A stretch of DNA of 34,168 nucleotides. Source: Acetobacteraceae bacterium. GTDB lineage: Bacteria > Pseudomonadota > Alphaproteobacteria > Acetobacterales > Acetobacteraceae. The stretch is taken from the NCBI GenBank assembly GCA_027483995.1, contig JAIXTK010000130.1:1-34168 (forward strand), given 5' to 3'. Below, piece after piece: positions 1 through 7,348 of the stretch. Numbering within the stretch: the stretch's first letter is position 1; every line of letters starts with the position of its first letter. The translations under genes were made by a program, and so were the position numbers. Under the pieces are notes generated by a model. It saw only the letters and a list, made by a program, of their open reading frames with translations. It made no database searches and was not told where the DNA came from.

Positions 1-1398
1 CGCCTCGCGGTTGATCATCTTGTCCAGCATGACGGCGCCGTGGCGGGTGGTGGCATCCAGGAAGCGCGTGGCGCCCTCCTCGCCGGGGATCGCGCGGGTG
101 AAGGGGGTGATGCTGGCGGCGAGGCCGGCGTGGCTCGCCTGGATCCAGTGCGACAGGGAGAAGGTGGTGATGGAAATGCCGATCGCCGCCCCGATGTTGC
201 GGCCCAGGCTCTGCACCGCCGCCGCATCGCCGCGCAGCTGGGCGCCGAGGGTGGAGAAGGACACGACGGTGAGCGGGTTCCAGATCAGCCCCATCGCCAC
301 GCCCTGCACCAGCATCATCGCCACCAGCCAGCGCTGGCTGACATCGGGGGTCCAGGTGCTCATGTCGTAGAGGGTGAGGCTGAGCAGGCTGAGGCCGATG
401 GCGATCAGCTTGCGCTGGTCGGTGAAGGTGCCGAGGCGGGAGCAGATCAGCATCGCGGCCATGGTGCCGAAGCCGCGCGGGGCCAGCAGCATGCCGGCAT
501 CGGCCACCGGGTAGCCGGACATTTTCTGCAGGTAGGGCGCCAGCAGGGTGGAGGAGGACATCATCACGGTGTTGCTGGCGAACATCACCAGCATGGCGGT
601 GGTGAAGTTGCGGTCCCTGAACAGCTCGCGCGGGATGAACGGCTTTTCCGCCGTGAGCATGTGGACCACGAACAGGTAGAGCCCGAGCCCGCCCAGCACG
701 GCGGCGATGATGATCTCGCTGGAGGTGAACCAGTCCTTCAGCGAGCCGCGGTCGAGCATGATCTGCATGGAGCCGACGCCGAGCGCCAGCACCGCGAAGC
801 CGGTCCAGTCGAAGCGGAGCGCCCGCTGGGGCATGCTGGCGGGCATCAGCAGCGCCAGCCCGGCGGTGGCGGCGATGCCCAGCGGCACGTTGACGTAGAA
901 CACCCAGCGCCAATGGAACCATTCCGTGAGGTAGCCGCCCAGGGTGGGGCCCATGATCGGGCCGATCATCACCCCCATGCCGAAATAGGCCATGGCGCGG
1001 GCGCGCTGCTCGGCCGGGAAGATGTCCAGCATGGTGGCCTGGGAGAGCGGCACGAGGGCGGCGCCGAAGGTACCCTGCAGGATGCGGCAGGCGATCATCT
1101 GCTCCAGGCTCTGCGCGGCGCCGGCCAGGATGGTGGTGCAGGTGAAGCCGACGATGCAGGTGAGGTACAGGTTCTTGCGGCCGAACCGGTTGGCGAGCCA
1201 GCCCACCGGGGCCGTCATGATGGCGGAGACGATGATGTAGGAGGAGATCACCCAGGTGATCTGGTCCATCGTGGCCGAGAGCGAGCCCTGCATGTAGGGC
1301 AGCGCCACGATGGAGATGGTGCTGTCCAGCACCACCATCAGCACGCCCATCATGCAGAACATGCTGATCAGGCCGCGATGGCGTACCTCCGTGCTCAT
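1..1398 (-). CDS. EmrB/DHA2-type MFS multidrug exporter, second copy (partial, C-terminus off the left edge)
   Basis: Drug:proton antiporter of the DHA2 (14-TM) major facilitator family, expected in the inner membrane with an EmrA-type adaptor. 466 codons are visible; family members are about 510-570 aa, so roughly the last 50-100 residues are missing. TM1 carries the family signature LDSTISIVALPYMQGSLSAT. The motif A loop reads GWLANRFGRKNLY and motif C in TM5 reads GPIMGPTLGGYL. It is a close paralogue of the transporter immediately upstream, and the two share a 54-nt identical stretch near the start (1249-1302 and 2914-2967). I chose the ATG at 1398 because it gives the usual short cytoplasmic N-terminus; no good Shine-Dalgarno sequence precedes it. 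A 20-codon frame (1395-1457) bridges the gap from the upstream stop and overlaps this start as ATGA. Last visible gene of the marR-emrA-emrB-emrB operon. Confidence 0.9.
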   Translation of the reverse strand, partial: MSTEVRHRGLISMFCMMGVLMVVLDSTISIVALPYMQGSLSATMDQITWVISSYIIVSAIMTAPVGWLANRFGRKNLYLTCIVGFTCTTILAGAAQSLEQMIACRILQGTFGAALVPLSQATMLDIFPAEQRARAMAYFGMGVMIGPIMGPTLGGYLTEWFHWRWVFYVNVPLGIAATAGLALLMPASMPQRALRFDWTGFAVLALGVGSMQIMLDRGSLKDWFTSSEIIIAAVLGGLGLYLFVVHMLTAEKPFIPRELFRDRNFTTAMLVMFASNTVMMSSSTLLAPYLQKMSGYPVADAGMLLAPRGFGTMAAMLICSRLGTFTDQRKLIAIGLSLLSLTLYDMSTWTPDVSQRWLVAMMLVQGVAMGLIWNPLTVVSFSTLGAQLRGDAAAVQSLGRNIGAAIGISITTFSLSHWIQASHAGLAASITPFTRAIPGEEGATRFLDATTRHGAVMLDKMINREA

Positions 1399-1458
1399 GG
1401 GAACCAACGCCCGCTCTGGCGCGGACCGGGGCCGCGATGACGCACGGCATCGCTCATG

Positions 1459-3099
1459 TCACTCGGCCGCGCTGACGGCCCGGCCGGGGGCAGCGGCCGG
1501 GGTGGCTGCGGGCGTGGGTGCGGGTGAAGTGGCGGGTGCGGCCGGCTTGGCGGCCATGGCCGTCGCCACGCGCGGCGGGCGGCGCATGAGGAACAGCAGC
1601 AGCAGCGGCGGGATCACCATGAAGCTGAGCATCTGGTAGTCGTTGGCGAAGGCCACAATCGTTGCCTCGCGCGTGATGATCGAATCCAGCAGCCCCGCCC
1701 CCTTGGTGGTGGCCGGGTCCAGCAGCCGGTGCGCCGCCTCGCTGCCGATGGTGAAGCGCGGGAAGGGCGTGATGTTCGCAGCCAGGTCGGCATGCGCCGT
1801 CTGCGTGTTGCGGGCGAGCATGAAGCTTGTCACCGCGATGCCGATCGCCGCCCCGGTGTTGCGCGAGAGGTTCTGCAGCGCGGCCGCGTCGGCCCGGAAC
1901 TGCGGCGGCAGGGTGGCGAAGGCCACCACCGTCATCGGGTTGAAGATGAACCCCATGCAGAAGCCCTGGATCACCAGCGTGGTGGTGATGAGGGAGGAGG
2001 GCATGTCCGGTGTCCATGTCGTCATGCTGTGCAGGGTCAGGCCCAGGCCGAGCAACCCGAAGGCCATCAGCTTGCGCTGGTCCACGTAGCGCCCGCCCAG
2101 GCGCGAGGCGATCACCATCGCCACCATCGTGCCGGCGCCGCGCGGCGCCAGCATCATGCCCGCCTCCGACGGCGGATAGCCCGACAGCTTCTGCAGGAAC
2201 GGCGCCAGCAGGGCGGAGCTCGCCATCAGGATGCAGCCGGTGCAGAACATCATCGCCATGGAGGCGACGTAGTTGCGGTCCTTGAACACCCCGCGCGGGA
2301 TCAGCGGGCGTTCGGCGGTGAACATGTGCACCATGAACAGGTAGAAGCCGAGCCCGGCCAGCACCGCGCAGGCGATGATCTCGCCCGAGGTGAACCAATC
2401 CTCGCCCTGGCCGCGGTCCAGCATCAGCTGGAAGCTGCCGATCGCCAGCGCCAGCACGCCGAAGCCCACGAAATCGAACTTCATCTCCGGCCGCGCTGCC
2501 GCACTCGGCATGAAGAAGATCAGCCCGAAGGTGGCCAGGATGCCGAAGGGCACGTTGACGTAGAACACCCAGCGCCAGTGGAACCAGTCGGTCAGGTAAC
2601 CGCCCAGCGTGGGACCCATGATCGGGCCGACCATGATGCCCAGGCCGAAGATCGCCATGGCCTGGGCGCGCTGCTCGAACGGGTAGATGTCCAGCATCGT
2701 CGCCTGGGCCAGCGGCGCAAGTGCTGCGCCAAACGTGCCCTGCAGGATGCGGAAGGCCACCATCTGCTCCAGCGTCTGCGCCATGCCGCACAGCACGGAG
2801 GTCGCGGTGAAGCCGATCATCGAATAGATGAACAGGTTCTTCCGCCCGAAGCGGTTGGCCAGCCAGCCCACCGGCGCCGTCATGATGGCGGAGACGATGA
2901 TGTAGCTGCTCAGCACCCAGGTGATCTGGTCCATCGTGGCCGAGAGCGAGCCCTGCATGTAGGGCAGAGCGGTGATGGAGATCGTGGAATCCAGGATCTG
3001 CATCAGCACCGCGGTCATCGCGCAGCCGGTCAGCAGGCGCCGCTGCGCCAGGCCCAGAGGAACGGTGGCCGTACTGACAGGGGCAGCCGCGCCGGACAT
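1459..3099 (-). CDS. EmrB/DHA2-type MFS multidrug exporter, first copy
   Basis: Inner-membrane drug:proton antiporter of the DHA2 family, the likely partner of the EmrA-type protein encoded just upstream. From the ATG at 3099 it is 546 aa. It shows the TM1 signature LDSTISITALPYMQGSLSAT, motif A GWLANRFGRKNLF and motif C GPIMGPTLGGYL. A second half with further TM segments follows, then an Ala/Pro-rich cytoplasmic tail (last ~40 residues) that is probably disordered. An in-frame GTG at 3177 would add 26 residues rich in Arg, Pro and Asp; I prefer the ATG because the extension does not look like family N-termini, but neither start has a strong ribosome-binding site. The gap from the emrA stop is 145 nt with this start (67 nt with the GTG), and the next gene is a tandem paralogue. 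Two EmrB proteins behind one EmrA is unusual and suggests gene duplication with possible substrate divergence. Confidence 0.93.
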   Translation of the reverse strand: MSGAAAPVSTATVPLGLAQRRLLTGCAMTAVLMQILDSTISITALPYMQGSLSATMDQITWVLSSYIIVSAIMTAPVGWLANRFGRKNLFIYSMIGFTATSVLCGMAQTLEQMVAFRILQGTFGAALAPLAQATMLDIYPFEQRAQAMAIFGLGIMVGPIMGPTLGGYLTDWFHWRWVFYVNVPFGILATFGLIFFMPSAAARPEMKFDFVGFGVLALAIGSFQLMLDRGQGEDWFTSGEIIACAVLAGLGFYLFMVHMFTAERPLIPRGVFKDRNYVASMAMMFCTGCILMASSALLAPFLQKLSGYPPSEAGMMLAPRGAGTMVAMVIASRLGGRYVDQRKLMAFGLLGLGLTLHSMTTWTPDMPSSLITTTLVIQGFCMGFIFNPMTVVAFATLPPQFRADAAALQNLSRNTGAAIGIAVTSFMLARNTQTAHADLAANITPFPRFTIGSEAAHRLLDPATTKGAGLLDSIITREATIVAFANDYQMLSFMVIPPLLLLFLMRRPPRVATAMAAKPAAPATSPAPTPAATPAAAPGRAVSAAE

Positions 3100-3244
3100 C
3101 AGCCGAGCGTCCTGCCCGCGCAGGTCGTCCGGCTTCGGACGATCGGAGCGGCCGACCGGAGCGGACGGGCAGGCCACTCAAGCAACAGAGCTGATGTCCC
3201 GCGCACGGATGATGTGGCCTTCCTCGGATCTCAAAGGCGGAACA

Positions 3245-4357
3245 TCAGCGCGGCAACAGGTCCGAGACGTGGCGCACGTGGCCGGTGTCGATCGTGACCA
3301 CCACGCTCATGCCCGCGCGCAGCTCGGGGTCGTTCGCCTGGCGCTCCACCTTCACGCGCAGCGGGATGCGCTGCACCACCTTCACCCAGTTGCCGGAGGC
3401 GTTCTGCGCCGGCAGCACGGAGAATTCGGCGCCGGTGGCCGGCGAGATGCTTTCCACGATGCCGCGCCAGACGCGGCCGGGGTAGGTATCCACCGTCACG
3501 GTCACGGGGTCGCCGATCTTCACGAAGGTGAGATCGGTTTCCTTCGGGCTCGCCTCCACCCACACCCTGTCATGCGACACCAGGCCGAAGGCGGCCATGC
3601 CGGCGGTGAGGTACATGCCGGGCTGCAAGCTTTCCACCTGGGTGGCGATGCCGTCGAACGGGGCGGTGAAGATGGATTTGTTGAGCTGGCGCTCCGCCTC
3701 GTCCACCGCCGACTTGGCCAGCAGGTATTGCGGCATGGTGGTCACGTCCACATCCGGGTCGCCGCCGAGGCGGGCGAGCTGCACCTGGGCGTGCTCCTTC
3801 AGGCTGGCCAGCATCGCGGTGTTGGCCGCGAGGCGGAAGCGCGAGTCGTCGAAATCGGCCCGGGTGACGCCACCGCCGCGCACGAGGTTGGCGAAACGCT
3901 CCATGGAGGCCTGGTCGGACTGCACCTTGGCCTGCTGCGCCTCGATATCGCGCAGCATGCGCTGGTAATCCACCTTCATGGCGCGCAGCGAAAGCTCCAC
4001 CTGCGCCAGGTTGGCCTTGGCGCCATCGAGCGCGATCTGGAACTTGTAGGCATTGAGGCGGAACAGCACGTCGCCGGCCTTCACGCGCTGGCCCTCGCGC
4101 ACGTTCACCTCGGTGACGGTGCCCGACACGTCGGTGCTCGCCGCCACCTTGGCCGCGCGCACATAGGCGTTGTCGATGGAAACGTAGCGCCCGCCATTCA
4201 GCCAGTAGAAGAAGGAGCCCACCGCAACCACCGCGATGCCGCCCAGCATCAGCAGCGGCCGCAGGATGCGGGAGCGCTGCCGGGCGCGCACGGGCGTTTC
4301 CTCCGGGGCGACGAGCCTCGGGGCGGCACCAGATTGAGACATGGCCGATTGGGACAT
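3245..4357 (-). CDS. emrA: EmrA/HlyD-family membrane fusion protein of the efflux system
   Basis: Periplasmic adaptor that links an inner-membrane exporter to an outer-membrane channel in tripartite efflux. 370 aa. A cytoplasmic N-terminus of ~27 residues is followed by one TM segment (RPLLMLGGIAVVAVGSFFYW). Next comes the lipoyl/barrel-sandwich half-motif around YVSIDNAYVRAAKVAASTDV and GTVTEVNVREGQRVKAGDVL, a coiled-coil hairpin (residues ~110-200) and the second half-motif followed by the beta-barrel domain (GDPVTVTVDTYPGRVWRGIV). The start at 4357 lies 2 nt after the marR stop, so translation is probably coupled; its ribosome-binding site would lie inside the end of marR. A second in-frame ATG lies five codons further in. 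Domain order and length are those of EmrA. Gene order regulator, adaptor, pump matches classical emrRAB operons. Confidence 0.92.
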   Translation of the reverse strand: MSQSAMSQSGAAPRLVAPEETPVRARQRSRILRPLLMLGGIAVVAVGSFFYWLNGGRYVSIDNAYVRAAKVAASTDVSGTVTEVNVREGQRVKAGDVLFRLNAYKFQIALDGAKANLAQVELSLRAMKVDYQRMLRDIEAQQAKVQSDQASMERFANLVRGGGVTRADFDDSRFRLAANTAMLASLKEHAQVQLARLGGDPDVDVTTMPQYLLAKSAVDEAERQLNKSIFTAPFDGIATQVESLQPGMYLTAGMAAFGLVSHDRVWVEASPKETDLTFVKIGDPVTVTVDTYPGRVWRGIVESISPATGAEFSVLPAQNASGNWVKVVQRIPLRVKVERQANDPELRAGMSVVVTIDTGHVRHVSDLLPR

Positions 4358-4359
4358 GA

Positions 4360-4920
4360 TCAGACGCGGTCCTGATGGAGAATGGAAAGAGCCCCGGCCG
4401 TGGCCGCGCGGCGGCGGGGCGAGGGGCGGGAAACAGGGGCCGGTGGCACCGCGGCGGAGGCAATGGCCGGCGCGGGCTCCACGGGGCGGCTGCGCAGGTC
4501 GCCCAACACATTGGCCTTCATGGCGATCAGGCTGTGGCGCACCGTTTCCAGCGCACTGGCTTCCAGGCCGGCGGTGAGCAGGCGGGATACATCGTCGCGC
4601 TCGCCACGCATCTCATCCAGCACGGGAATGGCCGGCGGCAGCAGATGCAGGCGCCAGATGCGCCGGTCATCGGGATCGTCGCGCCGTTCCACCATGCCGC
4701 GGGCGGCCAGCCGGTCCACAAGGCGGGCGACCGTAATCGGCTCCACCTCCATGATCTCCGCCAGTTCCTTCTGGGACAGGCCGGGCTGTTGCTGCACGCG
4801 CCACAGGATCACCCATTGCGCACGGGTCATGCCGTGGGCGCGGGCGCGACGGTCACCGGCCACGCGCAGCAGGCGGGCGATGTCGTGCAGGAGGAAGAGG
4901 AGATCTGGCTGATCGGGCAC
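4360..4920 (-). CDS. MarR-family transcriptional regulator of the efflux operon
   Basis: Winged-helix repressor of the MarR/EmrR/SlyA family, expected to bind its own promoter region as a dimer and release DNA when ligand binds. From the GTG at 4920 it is 186 aa. An N-terminal dimerisation helix (PDLLFLLHDIARLLRVAG) leads to TRAQWVILWRVQQQPGLSQ, the recognition-helix region KELAEIMEVEPITVARLVDR and the wing RRDDPDDRRIWRLHLL, a very typical MarR signature. The last ~45 residues are Pro/Ala/Arg-rich and probably disordered. The frame is open much further upstream, but that extension overlaps the end of the neighbouring TPR glycosyltransferase gene and looks like noise. The GTG is the only plausible start just before the domain, although no Shine-Dalgarno is visible. 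An inverted repeat 10 nt ahead of it is a candidate autoregulatory operator. It is 2 nt from emrA. Confidence 0.88.
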   Translation of the reverse strand: MPDQPDLLFLLHDIARLLRVAGDRRARAHGMTRAQWVILWRVQQQPGLSQKELAEIMEVEPITVARLVDRLAARGMVERRDDPDDRRIWRLHLLPPAIPVLDEMRGERDDVSRLLTAGLEASALETVRHSLIAMKANVLGDLRSRPVEPAPAIASAAVPPAPVSRPSPRRRAATAGALSILHQDRV

Positions 4921-4929
4921 GGGGGGGAT

Positions 4930-4945
4930 GATAAGCAGCGTTATC
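4930..4945. promoter_or_regulatory. Candidate MarR operator (GATAA-N6-TTATC)
   Basis: An inverted repeat with 5-bp arms, GATAA and TTATC separated by 6 bp, sits 10 nt ahead of the GTG start of the MarR-family regulator. It lies in a 91-bp gap that is otherwise GC-rich. MarR-family proteins commonly bind AT-rich palindromes of this size that overlap their own promoters. GATAAC on the minus strand could also form part of a -10 box, but no convincing -35 box accompanies it. Confidence 0.4.
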
Positions 4946-5011
4946 TTCCCGATGCTACGTTTCCTTGCATGCGCGCCAAACAAGGCTGGCCAGCGCGCCG
5001 GCGGCGGGAGC

Positions 5012-7348
5012 CTATCCCGCCTGCTCCGCGCACCAGGACCGCCAGGTGTGGCGCAGCGCCGTGCCCAGGTTGCGGCCGAAGCGCGGCGCATCGCAGAGCG
5101 GGCTGGTCCGCACCTGCTCGCGCAGCCCGGCCCGCAGCGTGGCCAGCCCAGGCAGATCCGAGGCCGCGGCCACCGCGCGGGCGACGTAGGCATCCAGGTC
5201 CGCCACCACCCAATCCTGCAGCCCGGCATTGGACATGTGGCTGGCGGAATGGCGGGAGGCGAAGGTCTCCCCGGGTACCGACACGGTCGGCACGCCCATC
5301 CACAGCGCCTCGCAGGTGGTCAGCCCGCCGCTATAGGGGAACGGGTCCAGCACCATGTCGATCTCGTTGTACTGGGACAGTAGCTGGCGGTGCGGGGAGC
5401 CGGCGCGCAGTTCGATGCGCCCGGGCGCGATGCCCTGGGCGGCGAAGGCAGCCTGGAAGCGGGCGCAGGTGGCCGCCTCGCCGAACTGGTGCGCCTTCAG
5501 CACCAGGCGGGAGCCGGGAACGGCATGCAGCACGCGCGCCCAGGTGGCGATGACCACCGGGGTGATCTTGGCGGTGTTGTTGAAGCAGCCGAAGGTGACC
5601 TGGCCGCGCGACAGGGCGGGCAGCTTCACCACATCCGGCGCATAGGGCGGCGGCGAGTAGCACACATAGCCATCCGGCATGCGCAGCAGGCGCTCCTGGT
5701 AGAAGCGCTCGAACCCCTCCGGCGTTTCCCAGCGGTCGGTGATCATCCAGTCCATCTCGGCGAGGCCGGTGGAGTGGTTCTGCATGCCGACCCACTTCAC
5801 CTGGACGGGCGCCGGACGGTGCGCGCAGGCGGCGATCAGCCCGCGGTCGCCGAAGCCGGACAGTTCCACCAGGATGTCGATGCCCAGCTCACGGATGCGC
5901 GTGGCCAGGGCCTCCGGCGCATCGGTGTCCACCACGTGCCAGGCGCTGGCCAGGGCGCGGAAGCGGCGCTCGATCGGGTCGTTGGCCTCGGGCTGGCCCA
6001 GGCAGACGATCTCGAACGCGTCGGGGTCCAGCGTTTCGAAGCCGGCGATGGTCAGCCAGCCGACGGGGTGGGTCTTGAGCGTGGGCGAGAGCAGGCCCAG
6101 CCGCAGGCGGCGTTCCGGGTCCGGCGTGTTGGCGAAAGGTTGCGGGGCGGTGCGCGGCAGGGTGCGGCCGACGCCGCGATAGGCCTCCAGCAGGGTCTCA
6201 CCGGTGACGGCGGGATGGTAGGCCATGGCATTGCCGAGCGAGCGCCAGGCGAGATGGGCCTGCGGCGCGAAGCGGACGGCTTCCTGCGCCCGGGCCACGC
6301 CTTCCTGCTGCATGCCCATGGAGACCAGGGCGTTGGTGAGGTTGCAGAGCACGTTGAGCTGCGGGCCCTGCTCGGCCAGCAGGCCCTCCAGGATCTCCTG
6401 CGCCTCGCCGTAGTGGTACACCCGCACCAGCGTGGCGGCGTAGTTGTTGCGCAGGTTGGAATCGCGCGGCGCCAGTTCCACGGCGCGCTTCAGCACATCG
6501 GCCGCCTGCTTGGCGCGGCTGGTGACCGTCAGCGCATTGGCCAGCGCGACGGTGGGCACCATCTCCTCGGGCGCCAGGGCCACGGCGGCCTCCAGCACCT
6601 CCACCGCCTCGTCGCGGCGGCCCAGCTTGCCCAGCAGCAGACCGCGGGCGCTCAGCAGGGCCACGTTGGCGGGATCCTCGGCGCTGGCGACTTCCAGCCG
6701 CGCCAGTTCCTCGGCCGCGGCGCCGGCCATGGCGGCGGCCTCGGCACGACGCACCGCGATGTCGATATGCGCCGGCGCCAGACGCTGCGCCTCGGCAAAA
6801 GCGGATTCGGCGGCCGGCACGTCACCGGTCATCATCAGGGAGAGGCCCAGCGCATCCCAGGCATCGGGCCGGTCTGGCGCGCGCGAGCAGCAGCGCAGCA
6901 GCAGCATCTGCGCACGTGCGGCCTGCTGGCGCAGCATCAGCAGCGCCGCGAGGCTCAGCAGCGCTTCCGGGCGCTGGGGGTTGCGCTCCAGGGCGCGTTC
7001 GTACTCGGCCTCGGCCTCGGCGAGGCGGCCGGTGCGGCGCAGGCTTTCGCCCAGGCGCAGCGGCGGCTCGTCCCAGCCCGGCATCGCCACGGCCAATTCA
7101 CGCAGCATCGTATGGGCGCGCGCGGCGTCGCCGGCCATGTCTTCGGCCAGGGCGAGATTCAGCAGCGTGCCCGGACGGCGGTCGCCGAAAGCCACGGCGC
7201 CGCGCAGGGAGACCAGCGCTTCGGCGGGATGGCCGCCGCGCAGCAGGGCCAGGCCCAGCGTGGCATGACCCTCGGCCTCCTGCGCCGCGATCGCCGAGGC
7301 AGCTTCCGCCCCGGGATGCACGGCGCCGCCGGTGGCATCACCCGTCAT
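5012..7348 (-). CDS. TPR-containing O-GlcNAc transferase/SPINDLY-like glycosyltransferase (GT41 type)
   Basis: Probable cytoplasmic protein O-glycosyltransferase that moves a sugar from a nucleotide donor to Ser/Thr of a protein. 778 aa. About ten TPR units fill residues ~25-390 (for example TLGLALLRGGHPAEALVSLR and AEAEYERALERNPQRPEALL). The GT41 catalytic half follows. LKTHPVGW matches the catalytic-region His of OGT. FGCFNNTAKITP (Lys ~594) matches the UDP-binding Lys segment. SGGLTTCEALWMGVPTVSVP (from ~673) followed by GETFASRHSASH matches the nucleotide-binding loop. The gene is the last of the flgE-to-flagellin transcription unit and overlaps the preceding methyltransferase gene by 11 nt (start at 7348). 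This context makes flagellin the most likely acceptor. GT41-like enzymes with TPRs are known in bacterial flagellar and adhesin modification; the substrate here is inference. Confidence 0.9.
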   Translation of the reverse strand: MTGDATGGAVHPGAEAASAIAAQEAEGHATLGLALLRGGHPAEALVSLRGAVAFGDRRPGTLLNLALAEDMAGDAARAHTMLRELAVAMPGWDEPPLRLGESLRRTGRLAEAEAEYERALERNPQRPEALLSLAALLMLRQQAARAQMLLLRCCSRAPDRPDAWDALGLSLMMTGDVPAAESAFAEAQRLAPAHIDIAVRRAEAAAMAGAAAEELARLEVASAEDPANVALLSARGLLLGKLGRRDEAVEVLEAAVALAPEEMVPTVALANALTVTSRAKQAADVLKRAVELAPRDSNLRNNYAATLVRVYHYGEAQEILEGLLAEQGPQLNVLCNLTNALVSMGMQQEGVARAQEAVRFAPQAHLAWRSLGNAMAYHPAVTGETLLEAYRGVGRTLPRTAPQPFANTPDPERRLRLGLLSPTLKTHPVGWLTIAGFETLDPDAFEIVCLGQPEANDPIERRFRALASAWHVVDTDAPEALATRIRELGIDILVELSGFGDRGLIAACAHRPAPVQVKWVGMQNHSTGLAEMDWMITDRWETPEGFERFYQERLLRMPDGYVCYSPPPYAPDVVKLPALSRGQVTFGCFNNTAKITPVVIATWARVLHAVPGSRLVLKAHQFGEAATCARFQAAFAAQGIAPGRIELRAGSPHRQLLSQYNEIDMVLDPFPYSGGLTTCEALWMGVPTVSVPGETFASRHSASHMSNAGLQDWVVADLDAYVARAVAAASDLPGLATLRAGLREQVRTSPLCDAPRFGRNLGTALRHTWRSWCAEQAG

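Noticed and set aside
40-1440. Long plus-strand open frame (466 codons) opposite the emrB gene
   Set aside because: Its product is His/Gly/Ala-rich without any family pattern; it mirrors high-GC codon bias of the real minus-strand transporter.
1729-3297. Plus-strand frame of 522 codons opposite emrB
   Set aside because: Low-complexity composition and exact overlap with a well-supported transporter; a shadow frame.
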